Source: Streptomyces sp. AJS327
GTDB lineage: Bacteria; Actinomycetota; Actinomycetes; Streptomycetales; Streptomycetaceae
Assembly (NCBI RefSeq): GCF_013450295.1
Contig: NZ_SKBR01000001.1
Coordinates: 996,001-1,060,000, forward strand
Direction: 5' to 3'
Length of the DNA: 64,000 nucleotides
In this document: positions 42,387 through 51,127 of the stretch, in pieces
Layout: each line of letters begins with the position of its first letter
Numbering within the stretch: the stretch's first letter is position 1
The notes under the pieces: model-generated
Database searches by the model: none
Told to the model about the DNA's origin: nothing
The model's input: the letters and a program-made list of their open reading frames with translations, nothing else
Position numbers and translations under genes: made by a program

Positions 42387-43832
42387 ATGAGCGCGGAGGC
42401 GGTTGACGGTACGGCCAGGGGCGGAACCCCCCAGCCGCCGGGCCCGGCGGCTGGGCGGAGCGGCGCCGCGCGCCGGGAGCCGTACCCCGGTCCGCCGCCC
42501 CCGCTCCCGGCCCGGCCCCCCGGCCGGGACGACCGGGACCGCCGGGGCGCACCGGCCCGGCGTGCCGGGATCCAGGGCGCCCTGCTGGCCGCCGTCCGGG
42601 GCTTCGGGCTCGCGCTGCTGGCGATCACGGTCTCCCCGGTCCTCTTCGTGCTGACCGTGGTGTCCGTCTGCCTGATCCCGCTGGGCCTCGGGGTCTTCGT
42701 CACCCCCGCCGTCCTCCGCCTGGTGCGGGCCCACGCCGAACTGCGCCGCCGTCTCGCGCACGACTGGACCGGGGTGACCATCCCCTCCGCCTACCGCCCG
42801 CTCCCGGCGGACCTGCGGGACGGCGTCACCGGCCAGGTAGAGCGCTGCATCCGCCTGCTGAAGGACCCGGCCACCTGGCGCGACGTGGTCTGGCTGCTGG
42901 TCGACGCCACCGCGGGCTTCCTCTGCGCCCTCATCCCGCCGGGGCTGCTGGTCTACGGCATCGAGGGCTTCGTCGTCTTCGCCGGTGTCTGGCGGGTCCT
43001 CCAGGGCGGCTACTGGTACGGGTTCGTCCCGGTCACCGGGTTCGGCAGCGCCGTGATCTGCGCCTGCCTCGGCAGCGTCCTGCTGCTGCTCTGCTACCGG
43101 CTCAGCCACCACCTCGTCCACGCCCACTTCCTGCTCGCCAGGGCCTTCATCGCCCCCGGCCGGGAGGCGTTGCTGGCGGAGCGGGTGGAGCGGTTGTACG
43201 CGACGCGGCATGACGCGGTGGACAGTTCGGCCTCGGAGTTGCGGCGTATCGAGCGGGATCTGCATGACGGGGCGCAGGCGCGGCTGGTGGCGATGGGAAT
43301 GAGTCTGGGGACGATCGAGGCGCTGGTGGAGAAGGATCCGGCGCGAGCCAAGGAACTGATCGCGCAGGCGCGGCAGAACTCGGCGGAGGCGCTGACCGAG
43401 CTGCGGGACCTGGTGCGCGGCATCCACCCCCCGGTCCTGGCCGAACGCGGACTGCCCGACGCCGTCCGCGCCCTCGCCCTGCGCATGCGGACCCCCGTCG
43501 AGGTGGACGTCGAGGTGTCGGCCCGGTTCGAGGAACCGGTGGAGTCCGCCGCGTACTTCGCCGTCAGCGAGGTGCTGACGAACGCCGTGAAACACGCGCA
43601 GGCCACCCGGATCTGGATCGACATCCACTACAGCGCCGACGAGGGCGGGATGCTGCGGATCGCGGTGACCGACGACGGGCGGGGCGGCGCGGACCTGACC
43701 GCCGGTTCCGGGATGGCCGGGATCGAGAGGCGGCTGGGCCAGTTCGACGGCATCCTCGCCGTCAGCAGCCCGCCCGGCGGCCCCACCCTCGTCACCATGG
43801 AGATCCCGGCCGTGCCCGTGGTACGCGGCTGA
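42387..43832 (+). CDS. NarL/HisKA_3-type sensor histidine kinase (full sensor form)
   Basis: A 481-residue membrane kinase. A 60-residue Pro/Arg/Gly-rich cytoplasmic tail leads into a PF13796-like sensor region with about five membrane segments between residues 66 and 260. The H-box is ERDLHDGAQARL with phospho-accepting His293, then the N-box EVLTNAVKHA and G-boxes DDGRGG and GSGMAG of the ATPase. GGAAAGGGAAACGGAC precedes the ATG. It is the paralogue of the kinase at 34375-35580, in inverted orientation, with two DNA blocks nearly identical. No response regulator is adjacent on its own strand; the regulator at 39589-40236 is the closest partner. Confidence 0.9.
   Translation: MSAEAVDGTARGGTPQPPGPAAGRSGAARREPYPGPPPPLPARPPGRDDRDRRGAPARRAGIQGALLAAVRGFGLALLAITVSPVLFVLTVVSVCLIPLGLGVFVTPAVLRLVRAHAELRRRLAHDWTGVTIPSAYRPLPADLRDGVTGQVERCIRLLKDPATWRDVVWLLVDATAGFLCALIPPGLLVYGIEGFVVFAGVWRVLQGGYWYGFVPVTGFGSAVICACLGSVLLLLCYRLSHHLVHAHFLLARAFIAPGREALLAERVERLYATRHDAVDSSASELRRIERDLHDGAQARLVAMGMSLGTIEALVEKDPARAKELIAQARQNSAEALTELRDLVRGIHPPVLAERGLPDAVRALALRMRTPVEVDVEVSARFEEPVESAAYFAVSEVLTNAVKHAQATRIWIDIHYSADEGGMLRIAVTDDGRGGADLTAGSGMAGIERRLGQFDGILAVSSPPGGPTLVTMEIPAVPVVRG
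43161..43487 (+). repeat. Inverted duplicate block A (second copy)
   Basis: This is the counterpart of 34729-35055: 327 bases, three mismatches, same length, no gaps. Upstream of it the two kinase genes diverge at once (GCCCCCGGC versus GCGCCGACG), giving a sharp left boundary. Confidence 0.92.
43650..43810 (+). repeat. Inverted duplicate block B (second copy)
   Basis: This is the counterpart of 34403-34563: 161 bases with two mismatches (43685 and 43775). The 162 bases between blocks A and B here align to 165 bases in the other gene but with many differences. Confidence 0.9.
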
Positions 43833-43919
43833 CACGCCCCGGACGACGCCCCTCGGACCCCGCGCGGCCCGGCGGTGCCCCGGCTCGGTAGCTCAGCGAA
43901 CCGCGCACCGTCTCGCGGC

Positions 43920-44279
43920 TCAGCGGCTCAGCGTGCCGCGCACGGCCTCGTCCGTCCTCGCCACCACGGCCGAGCCGTCGTCGGCGGTGATGATCGGACG
44001 CTGGATGAGCTTCGGGTGCTCGGCCAACGCCCCGATCCAGCGCTCCCGTTCCTCCGCCGCACGCGGCCAGTCGGCGAGCCCCAGCTCCTTCGCCACCGCC
44101 TCGCCGGTCCGGGTGATGTCCCACGGCTCCAGCCCGAGCCGCTCCAGCACCTCGCGCAACTCGTCCGCGCTCGGCGGCTCGTCCAGGTAGCGGCGCACCG
44201 TGTAGGTGGCGCCCTCCTCGTCCAGCAGCCGCAGGGCGCTCCGGCACTTCGAGCAGGCCGGATTGATCCAGATCTCCAT
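43920..44279 (-). CDS. ArsC/Spx-family reductase-like protein
   Basis: A 119-residue thioredoxin-fold protein of the ArsC family. The motif [15 protein letters not shown] puts cysteines at 9 and 12; the family's catalytic Cys corresponds to the first. RPIITADD near residue 93 carries the conserved Arg-Pro of the glutaredoxin-dependent arsenate reductases. The CxxC form and lack of any ars gene nearby make a general thiol/stress role as likely as arsenate reduction. It is a single gene convergent with the kinase gene, 87 bases from its stop. Confidence 0.82.
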   Translation of the reverse strand: MEIWINPACSKCRSALRLLDEEGATYTVRRYLDEPPSADELREVLERLGLEPWDITRTGEAVAKELGLADWPRAAEERERWIGALAEHPKLIQRPIITADDGSAVVARTDEAVRGTLSR

Positions 44280-44462
44280 GCCCCCACGCTATGCCGTCCG
44301 CCGCCGCCAGCGCAGCGGCCCGTCGTCACATCCGCCCGCCGACCGCGTGGGAGCCGCCCCGTCCGCGTCCGGGCCGTGCGGACCGTACGAACCCCCGGCG
44401 GACCGGACGAGGGCCCCGCGGGTCGCCCGGAGGCGAGCCGCGGGGCCCGGTGGGGACACGGC

Positions 44463-46136
44463 TCAGCCCAGCGCCGCCACCTTCTCCCGGTAGCCGCGCA
44501 CCGGAGCCGCGTCCCGGTACGGCTCCAGCCGCCGCTCGAAGTCCCGCACGTACTCGTGCGCGCGGACCGAGCGCATCTCCGCGGCCTGCACGGCGGCCTC
44601 CGCGGCGAGCGTGCACGCCTGTTCCACCTCGCCCAGCCCGAGTCGCGCCGTGGCCAGCACGATCCGGCAGAACAGCCGGCTGCGCGCGTACCCCGCGCCG
44701 CGCAATTGGAGGGAGCGCTCCGCGTGTTGGGCCGCCGCCCGGTACTGCTGGAGGTCCCGGTGGCTGTGTCCCGACTCGTCCGCCAGCTGGGCCTCGTCGA
44801 AGAACCGCGCCCACTGCGGGACGTCCTCGCCCGGGCGGGCCGTCTCCAGCGCGCGTTCCGCCCGGGCGAGGGACGCGGTGCAGGCCCGCACCTCACCCAG
44901 CACCCCGTGCCCCCGCGCCTCGGCGGCGTGCAGCAGCGCCTGGACGGTGGGCGGGGCCGAGGCGCCCACGCCCTGCTGCGCGACCCGGGCGAGCTGCACC
45001 GCCTCCCGGCCGTGCCCCAGGTAGACCGCCTGACGGCTCATCGTGACCAGGACGTAGCTGCCGAAGGCGCGGTCGCCCGCCGCCTGCGTCAGCCGCAGCG
45101 ACTGCACGAAGTAGCGCTGCGCCAGCCCGTGCGCGGCGATGTCGAACGAGGTCCAGCCCGCGAGCCGGGTCAGGTCGGCGGCGGCGGCGAACAGCCGGCG
45201 GCCGATCTGCTCGCTGTAGACCCCGCGCAGCATCGGCTCCGCCTCGTGTTCCAGGTACCGCACCAGCGCCTGCCGGGCGTGCCCGCCGCCGTAGGCGTGG
45301 TCGAGGGCGCGGAACAGCTCGCAGACGGAGCGCAGCGCGGCGATGTCACCACCGGTCACCCGCTGCCCGGGACGCCGTTCGACCCGCTCCATCCGGTCCC
45401 CGACCACGGTGGCCCCGGCCGCGCCGACCGCCCCCGGCCCCCGGTTCTGCGCCGGGACGCGGAGCCCACCCGCGGCCCGCCCCGGAACCGTGCCGGGGCG
45501 CGGAGGCGGGACCGGACGCTGGCCCACGGCCGGGGCCGACGTGCCGGTGCCACCCGGTGGAGCCGCGCCCGCCGGACCGCCCGGCGCGGTACCGGGCCGG
45601 GCGGGGGAGCGGGCCGCTCCGGCGGCCGGATGCTCGGCCCCCTCCGGATCGACCCCCCGCGCGACCCGTTCGTCGGGCCGTCCGATCAGCCAGTCGCGGC
45701 TCGGCACGACCAGCCCGGCCGGGGTGAAGGCGATCTTCCGGAGTTCGGCGTGGGTGCCGGAGTCCTTGCGCCACAGGCCGCTGACGATGTCCACCGCCTC
45801 GGCCGGGCTCGCGGCGAACTCCAGGCCCGCGTAGACCGGCGCGCACGCGTCGAGGCCGAGGTCCTGCGCGGTCAGCCGCCGGCCGAGACGGCGGGTGAAG
45901 ACCTCGGCGATCAGCGCCGGGGTCGTCCCGCGTGGCTGTTGACCACGGAGCCAGCGGGTGACGGACGTCTTGTCGTATCGCAGATCGAGACCGTGCTCCA
46001 GACCGAGCTGGTCCACCCGCCGTGCGAGCCCGGCGTTGGAGAAACCGGCCTCTGCGATGAGCGCGGCGAGCTGACGGTTGGGGATGCGCTGTGGGGAGGA
46101 CTGCGAAGAGGTGCCTCCGGGTCGTTCCGTCGTCAT
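44463..46136 (-). CDS. HTH-TPR transcriptional regulator, NsdA-like
   Basis: A 557-residue Streptomyces regulator. Residues about 20-85 form a helix-turn-helix ([21 protein letters not shown], then [13 protein letters not shown]). Residues 150-250 are a Pro/Gly/Ala-rich spacer. The C-terminal half (about 265-557) is an all-helical TPR-like array ([36 protein letters not shown]). The layout matches NsdA, a repressor of differentiation and antibiotic production in S. coelicolor; whether this is NsdA itself or a paralogue is unsure, because a similar gene sits next to lipB in other streptomycetes. Start at 46136; an AGGAG lies rather far (about 13 bases) upstream. It diverges from lipB. Confidence 0.82.
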   Translation of the reverse strand: MTTERPGGTSSQSSPQRIPNRQLAALIAEAGFSNAGLARRVDQLGLEHGLDLRYDKTSVTRWLRGQQPRGTTPALIAEVFTRRLGRRLTAQDLGLDACAPVYAGLEFAASPAEAVDIVSGLWRKDSGTHAELRKIAFTPAGLVVPSRDWLIGRPDERVARGVDPEGAEHPAAGAARSPARPGTAPGGPAGAAPPGGTGTSAPAVGQRPVPPPRPGTVPGRAAGGLRVPAQNRGPGAVGAAGATVVGDRMERVERRPGQRVTGGDIAALRSVCELFRALDHAYGGGHARQALVRYLEHEAEPMLRGVYSEQIGRRLFAAAADLTRLAGWTSFDIAAHGLAQRYFVQSLRLTQAAGDRAFGSYVLVTMSRQAVYLGHGREAVQLARVAQQGVGASAPPTVQALLHAAEARGHGVLGEVRACTASLARAERALETARPGEDVPQWARFFDEAQLADESGHSHRDLQQYRAAAQHAERSLQLRGAGYARSRLFCRIVLATARLGLGEVEQACTLAAEAAVQAAEMRSVRAHEYVRDFERRLEPYRDAAPVRGYREKVAALG

Positions 46137-46406
46137 CGGGTATGCGGTCTCCTGCCCTCACGGCTTGCGGCAGACGCCGGGGCGCCCTGTTGGAACGGCG
46201 CGAATGTAACGGCCTGCCACCCTGGGCTGGACCTTCTTGTCGGGTATTCATCCGTACGTGTGAGTGAGCGGCCCCCGCGGGCAGCGCCTCGGCCAGCCGT
46301 AGAGTGGAGCGGACGTGACGCGGAGGGCGGCGGCGGAGGGGAGCCGTCCCGGCCGCGCGAGAGACCGCGGCGGGCCGCGGACGGACTGCGAGAAAGGGGC
46401 TCCGCG

Positions 46407-47201
46407 ATGAGTGAGCTGCGCTGTGTCCATCTCGGCTTCGGCACCGAGGCGGTGGAGTACGAGGCCGCCTGGCGGGAGCAGCGCGCGGTGCACGCGGCCC
46501 GGTTCGCGGACGAGATCCCGGACACCTGCCTGCTGCTGGAGCATCCGCCGGTTTACACGGCCGGGCGACGGACCGAGGACAGTGAACGCCCGCTGGACGG
46601 AACGCCGGTGGTCGATGTTGACCGCGGCGGCAAGATCACCTGGCACGGCCCGGGGCAGCTCGTGGGCTACCCCATCCTCAAGCTCCCCCGCCCGGTGGAC
46701 GTGATCGCGCACGTCCGCCGTCTGGAGGAGGTCATGATCCGGACGTGCGCGGAGTTCGGTGTCCACGTCACGCGGGTCGAGGGCCGCAGCGGCGTCTGGA
46801 TGCTGGGCGAGGAGACCGCGGCGGGCCCGTCCGCCTCCGGCGGCCTCGCCCTCGACCTCGCCCCGGGCACCTCCGCCACCGAGGACCCGGAGTTCGACCC
46901 CCGGCTGAACGGCCCCGAGTACGCCCCCTCGAACGCCGGGCAGCGCGGCGCCGACCGCAAGCTCGGCGCGATCGGGGTACGGGTGGCGAAGGGCGTCACG
47001 ATGCACGGCTTCGCGCTGAACTGCGATCCGGACACGACCTGGTTCGATCACATCGTGCCCTGCGGCATCCGGGACGCCGGGGTCTCCTCGCTCTCCGGCG
47101 AACTCGGCCGGGAGGTGCCCGTGCGCGAGGTGCTGCCGGTGCTGGAGAAGCACCTGCGGGCCGTCCTGGAGACCGCCGAACCGCTGCCCCGCGCCGTCTG
47201 A
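46407..47201 (+). CDS. lipB: Octanoyl-[acyl carrier protein]:protein octanoyltransferase
   Basis: LipB moves octanoyl groups from acyl carrier protein to lipoyl domains of 2-oxoacid dehydrogenases and the glycine cleavage system, the first step of lipoate synthesis. The 264-residue protein has the [10 protein letters not shown] motif near 46, [19 protein letters not shown], and the catalytic pair Lys185 ([10 protein letters not shown]) and Cys219 (HIVPCGI). An insertion of about 50 residues (135-183), acidic and Pro/Gly-rich, precedes the lysine motif; such an insertion occurs in other streptomycete LipB proteins. AGAAAGGGG precedes the ATG. lipA follows after 119 bases. Confidence 0.95.
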   Translation: MSELRCVHLGFGTEAVEYEAAWREQRAVHAARFADEIPDTCLLLEHPPVYTAGRRTEDSERPLDGTPVVDVDRGGKITWHGPGQLVGYPILKLPRPVDVIAHVRRLEEVMIRTCAEFGVHVTRVEGRSGVWMLGEETAAGPSASGGLALDLAPGTSATEDPEFDPRLNGPEYAPSNAGQRGADRKLGAIGVRVAKGVTMHGFALNCDPDTTWFDHIVPCGIRDAGVSSLSGELGREVPVREVLPVLEKHLRAVLETAEPLPRAV

Positions 47202-47320
47202 GGCGCGCCGCCCGCCACGGGGCACCGGGCGGCCACCGTCCCTCACCGGGATCTGACCCCGCACAGCACAGGCGTAGGCTGGTACACGCCGTGGAATCGA
47301 AAGTACGTTGGGAGCCGGAC

Positions 47321-48286
47321 GTGTCCGCTGACGCATCCGAGGGGCAGCCAGTACCGGGGCCGGAAGGCCGCCGACTGCTGCGTCTTGAGGTACGGAACAG
47401 TCAGACCCCGATCGAGCGCAAGCCTGAGTGGATCAAAACCCGGGCGAAAATGGGCCCCGAATACACCGCGCTGCGCAAGCTCGTCCAGGACGAGGGCCTG
47501 CACACGGTCTGCCAGGAGGCCGGCTGTCCCAACATCTTCGAGTGCTGGGAAGACCGCGAGGCGACCTTCCTGATCGGCGGCGAACAGTGCACCAGGCGCT
47601 GCGACTTCTGCCAGATCGACACCGGCAAGCCCGCCCCGCTCGACCGGGACGAACCACGCCGGGTGGCCGAGTCGGTGGCCCGCATGGGCCTGCGCTACGC
47701 CACCGTGACCGGCGTCGCCCGGGACGACCTGCCGGACGGCGGCGCCTGGCTCTACGCCGAGACGGTCCGCGCGATCCACGCCGCGATGCCCGGCACCGGC
47801 GTCGAGCTGCTGATCCCCGACTTCAACGCGGACCCCGAGCAGCTCGCCGAGGTCTTCTCCGCCCGTCCCGAGGTGCTCGCGCACAACGTGGAGACGGTGC
47901 CCCGGATCTTCCGCCGGGTGCGCCCCGGCTTCCGCTACGAGCGGTCGCTCCAGGTGCTCACCGAGGCTCGCGAGGCGGGGCTGGTCACCAAGTCCAACCT
48001 GATCCTCGGTATGGGCGAGACCCGCGAGGAGGTGAGCCAGGCGCTGCGCGACCTGCACGAGGCGGGCTGTGAGCTGATCACGATCACCCAGTATCTCCGC
48101 CCCTCCCCGCGCCACCACCCCGTCGAACGCTGGGTCAAGCCCGAGGAGTTCGTCGAGTTGCAGAGCGAGGCCGAGGAGATCGGCTACGCCGGGGTCATGT
48201 CCGGCCCGTTGGTCCGTTCGTCCTACCGGGCCGGGCGGCTCTACCAGCAGGCCGTGACCGCCCGCGGCACCGTCCCCTCCGCCTAG
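47321..48286 (+). CDS. lipA: Lipoyl synthase
   Basis: LipA is a radical-SAM enzyme that inserts two sulfur atoms into the octanoyl chain made by LipB. The 321-residue protein has both iron-sulfur cluster motifs: the auxiliary set [13 protein letters not shown] and the SAM-cluster CTRRCDFC. The C-terminal RSSYRAG carries the serine that ligates the auxiliary cluster. The GTG at 47321 is chosen because GGGAG lies six bases upstream; a GTG at 47291 is also in frame. The pair lipB-lipA is probably co-transcribed. Sequence agrees closely with other streptomycete LipA proteins from MLRLEVRN-like positions onward. Confidence 0.95.
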   Translation: MSADASEGQPVPGPEGRRLLRLEVRNSQTPIERKPEWIKTRAKMGPEYTALRKLVQDEGLHTVCQEAGCPNIFECWEDREATFLIGGEQCTRRCDFCQIDTGKPAPLDRDEPRRVAESVARMGLRYATVTGVARDDLPDGGAWLYAETVRAIHAAMPGTGVELLIPDFNADPEQLAEVFSARPEVLAHNVETVPRIFRRVRPGFRYERSLQVLTEAREAGLVTKSNLILGMGETREEVSQALRDLHEAGCELITITQYLRPSPRHHPVERWVKPEEFVELQSEAEEIGYAGVMSGPLVRSSYRAGRLYQQAVTARGTVPSA

Positions 48287-48820
48287 CCCCCCGCGGCACC
48301 CGCAGCCAGCCGCGTTCCTCCGTCCGGCCACCCGCGTCCCCCCGCCCGCACTCAGCTCTGGCTGCCACCCGCTCGGCGGGGCCGGTCCCGGGACGCGGGT
48401 ATCGGGCCACCGGACCCGGCGCCTCGCTCACGGGCGGCCGCGCTCTCCGGGGGAGCCCGGTGCGCGGGCGGCGTCCACGGTCCGCCCCGCTCCCACGCAC
48501 CCTCCCCGGCCGCGACCGCCCGGCGGAGCACACGTCCCGCGTACGAGGACCGCCCGCCACCCGGCACGCCTCCCGTCGTCCGGCAGGGGCGTCCGTCACC
48601 AGCTTCCCGGCTCCGGCAGGGGCGCCGGGCGCTCGCTTGCTGGGGCCCGGCACCGGCGGCCGACGCCCGGTGTGTCCGCCGGGTCGCCCCCGAAGACGGG
48701 ACGCTTCCCGTCGGCCCCCGGAAGGCGGGCACCCTGTCACTCCGGTCACATAGCACCGCGTAACCGCTCTAAACCCGGCCGGGACATCCGACGCCCGTCG
48801 GGCCCCGTAAACTCTCTCCT
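48287..48820. other. Spacer with a leaderless-type promoter for the DUF4191 gene
   Basis: This 534-base stretch is GC-rich and shows no convincing gene. At its right end TAAACT (48808-48813) lies exactly seven bases before the ATG at 48821, with no ribosome site, so transcription probably starts at the A of the start codon. No good -35 is seen. Confidence 0.5.
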
Positions 48821-49510
48821 ATGGCGAAGGACGACTCCCAGAAGTCAGGCCGGATCAAGCAAATCGGCCAGACCTACAAGATGACCCGGCGTGCGGACCG
48901 GTGGATCGGCTGGATTCTGGCGGGCGTAGGGCTTGTCACCTTCGGGGTTTTCCTCGGTATCGGCTTCCTGCTCGGGCACCCGATCTACCTGGGCATCCTG
49001 GGTGTGCTCCTAGCGCTGCTGGCCGTGGCGATCGTCTTCGGGCGGCGGGCCGAGCGCGCCGCCTTCGGTCAGATGGAGGGACAGCCCGGTGCCGCCGCCG
49101 CGGTGCTGGACAACATCGGCCGTGGCTGGACGGTCACCCCGGCGGTCGCGATGAACCGCAACCAGGACGTCATCCACCGCGCCGTCGGCCGGGCGGGCAT
49201 CGTGCTGGTGGCCGAGGGCAACCCCAACCGGCTCCGCTCCCTGCTGGCCTCCGAGAAGAAGAAGATGGGCCGGATCGTCGGCGAGGTGCCGGTGCACGAC
49301 ATGGTGGTCGGCAACGACGAGGGCCAGGTCCCGCTGAAGAAGATCCGCCGCAACATGGTCAAGCTGCCCCGCGTCCTCCAGGGATCGCAGGTCACCGAGG
49401 TCAACGACCGGCTGCGGGCGCTGGGCGACCTGATGAGCAACATGCCCGTCCCGAAGGGCCCGATGCCGAAGAACGCGCGCATGCCCAAGGGCATGCGCGG
49501 CAAGCCCTGA
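48821..49510 (+). CDS. DUF4191 integral membrane protein
   Basis: A 229-residue conserved actinobacterial membrane protein of unknown function. A basic N-terminus (GRIKQIGQTYKMTRRADR) leads to two membrane helices at about 29-48 and 52-72. The larger cytoplasmic domain (75-229) is basic and ends in a Lys/Met/Pro-rich tail (KGPMPKNARMPKGMRGKP). The domain includes DNIGRGWTVTPAVAMNRNQD and GRAGIVLVAEGNPNRLRSLL, typical of DUF4191. It lies downstream of lipA, as in other streptomycetes and mycobacteria. It is probably translated from a leaderless mRNA. No enzyme motif is present. Confidence 0.88.
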   Translation: MAKDDSQKSGRIKQIGQTYKMTRRADRWIGWILAGVGLVTFGVFLGIGFLLGHPIYLGILGVLLALLAVAIVFGRRAERAAFGQMEGQPGAAAAVLDNIGRGWTVTPAVAMNRNQDVIHRAVGRAGIVLVAEGNPNRLRSLLASEKKKMGRIVGEVPVHDMVVGNDEGQVPLKKIRRNMVKLPRVLQGSQVTEVNDRLRALGDLMSNMPVPKGPMPKNARMPKGMRGKP

Positions 49511-50153
49511 CCCGAGGCAGCAGCCTCACCGTCGCGGGCCCGCGGGGGCCCGGCGCCCGGCCACGGTCACCGACAGTGCGCGCCTAGCACCGCGTGCGGT
49601 ACGGAACCCGAGACCGCGCCCCACGAACCGACGTGACCCACCGACGTGACTCGACCCCTGGGCCCGGAACGCGCGCCGTTCCGGGCCCAGCGCTGTGTCC
49701 CGGGGACGCGCGTAGCGGCGCGGGACGAGCGTCCGGGATCGGGACGGGCGTCCGGGCCGGGACGGGCGCCAGCGATACGGCGCGGGCCGCGCGGCCTGAC
49801 GGAGCTCCCTGCCCCGGGTGGTGCGCGCGAGGCGACACCGGAGCTGACCGTCGGGCGCCGACGCGGCCGGAAGGCGCCGCCGAGCAGAACGCCACGGCGA
49901 GGCGGAACGCGCAGCCGGAGCGGAAGGCTCCGACGGAGCCAACGTGTCGAGGGAACTGGACGCGTCGCACGGAGCTGCGCGTCACACGGAGCTGAGTATG
50001 TCGATGTCGACGGGGCTGATCGCCGGGCGCCTCGGCACCGCCCGACGGTCACCGACGCGGAGCGAACCAGTCAGCCGCCACTCAGACCCGGATCAGACGC
50101 GGATCAGACTCCGACACGGTCAGATACGGACACGGATCAGACACGGACAGGGA
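49511..50153. other. Spacer between DUF4191 and RDD genes with GATCAGAC repeats
   Basis: Besides the hairpin at 49658-49690, this 643-base stretch ends in a degenerate tandem array (50082-50163) of units like CGGATCAGACACGGA. The rest is GC-rich with no supported gene. The array abuts the stop of the RDD gene, so it would be transcribed as its 3' end. Confidence 0.6.
49658..49690. terminator. Strong hairpin downstream of the DUF4191 gene
   Basis: CTGGGCCCGGAACG (49658-49671) pairs perfectly with CGTTCCGGGCCCAG (49677-49690) around a five-base loop. It lies between convergent genes, 148 bases after the DUF4191 stop, and is the likely end of that transcript. No T run follows. Confidence 0.7.
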
Positions 50154-50163
50154 TCAGATGCGG
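50082..50163. repeat. Degenerate tandem array, CGGATCAGAC-type
   Basis: At least six imperfect copies of GGATCAGAC or GGTCAGAT-like units follow one another with variable spacing of 3-8 bases. They are not palindromic and have no unique spacers. They are probably replication-slippage products in a non-coding 3' region. Confidence 0.75.
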
Positions 50164-50624
50164 ACCTCAACCGACTTGGCGAGCCGGTCGTGCAGCCCGC
50201 GGCCGTCCCGGTCCCAGACCAGCGCGGGGATGGCCAGCCCGAGCAGCACCGTACGGACAGCGGCCCGCCAGAGCGGCAGCCGTACCAGTCCGTCCTCCGA
50301 GACCACCCGCATCCCCAGCAGCCGCTTGCCCGGAGTGCACCCGACCGTGCCCACCGTCACCAGGCTCAGCACCAGGAACACGACCATCGTCCACGCGTCC
50401 GCGGCTCCCAGGTCCTGCCCGGACAGCAGGCCGTAGGCCACCAGCAGGGAGAGACCCCAGTCGATGAGGATCGCGGCGAAGCGGCGCCCGGGCCGGGCGA
50501 GCGACCCGGTGCCCTCCCGAGGCAGGCCGAGGCGTTCCCCCGGGTAACCGAAGTCGGCGCCCATGCTCTCGGCGGCGGCCTTGGGGCCGGAGAGCCACGA
50601 TCCGATTGCGTCCCTGTTGTCCAC
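50154..50624 (-). CDS. RDD-family membrane protein
   Basis: A 156-residue protein with a soluble N-terminus (1-45) and an RDD domain with three membrane segments. The first carries the R-D pair (GRRFAAILIDWGLS), and the loop GCTPGKRLLGMRVV is the hallmark of the family, followed by LWRAAVRTVLLG. RDD proteins are thought to act in transport or membrane homeostasis, with some acting as Na+/H+ antiporters in halophiles; no function is established here. Start is GTG at 50624 with no clear ribosome site. It diverges from glnA, the same neighbour pair seen in other streptomycetes. Confidence 0.88.
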   Translation of the reverse strand: MDNRDAIGSWLSGPKAAAESMGADFGYPGERLGLPREGTGSLARPGRRFAAILIDWGLSLLVAYGLLSGQDLGAADAWTMVVFLVLSLVTVGTVGCTPGKRLLGMRVVSEDGLVRLPLWRAAVRTVLLGLAIPALVWDRDGRGLHDRLAKSVEVRI

Positions 50625-51127
50625 CCGTCAACGGTAGCGCGGGCCCCGAACGGCCCTCACGGAAGGTCGCCTCTCCGGCCGCCCCACCCGTCGGCGCCGC
50701 CCTCACCCACTCCCCGGAACCCGGGGATCCGCCTCCCGCTCCATTCCGTACCGCCCCGCTCCGTACCGCCCCGCTCCGTCCCGGTGGTTCGGAGCGATGG
50801 AGCGGTGGGCCCACGGAGAGTCACCAAGAACCACGGGCACGGGGCGATGGACCGTGGGAACGAGGGACCCGTAGCCCGGGAACCGAGGCACACACCCTGG
50901 GAACCTGTGACACACGCCCCTGGGAATCGGGGAAGCCCGCCAAGTACGGGCCCGGACCGGCCCGGATCTGGGTCGCTCACGGCGCTGGCCACCTGGTTAA
51001 CATCAGCGAAACAAATGGGTCATGATTGAGAAATGGCCCCTGCCTAAGGTCGGCGGCAGCGCGCCACCGCACTGGCTAGCGCCCCGGAGAATTCCCGTCC
51101 CCTCGCGGCGGGGCTAGGAGGAGTTGG
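50625..51127. other. Divergent spacer RDD gene / glnA
   Basis: This 503-base region carries the GlnR operator described separately. Further left are a perfect 15-base tandem repeat, CCGTACCGCCCCGCT twice at 50746-50775, and recurring CTGGGAA units at about 50890-50930. No gene is supported. Confidence 0.6.
50997..51034 (+). promoter_or_regulatory. GlnR operator upstream of glnA
   Basis: TTAAC-n6-GAAAC-n6-GTCAT-n6-GAAAT matches in order and spacing the GlnR binding pattern GTnAC-n6-GAAAC repeated twice, known from actinobacterial nitrogen genes. It lies in an AT-rich patch 94 bases before the glnA start. GlnR would activate glnA under nitrogen limitation. Confidence 0.88.

Noticed and set aside
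34375..43832. Inverted kinase blocks read as transposon ends
   Set aside because: The repeats are internal coding sequence with conserved kinase motifs, no transposase lies between them and no target-site duplication was seen.
43920..44279. Arsenic-resistance operon around the ArsC-like gene
   Set aside because: No arsenite pump, ArsR or ArsD gene is adjacent, and the CxxC motif differs from classical ArsC, so only family membership is claimed.
48195..48756. Open frames in the lipA-DUF4191 spacer
   Set aside because: Both strands give Arg/Pro/Gly-rich products with no start context or domain.
50082..50163. Repeat array considered as a CRISPR
   Set aside because: Units are short, imperfect and lack unique spacers; no cas genes in the window.
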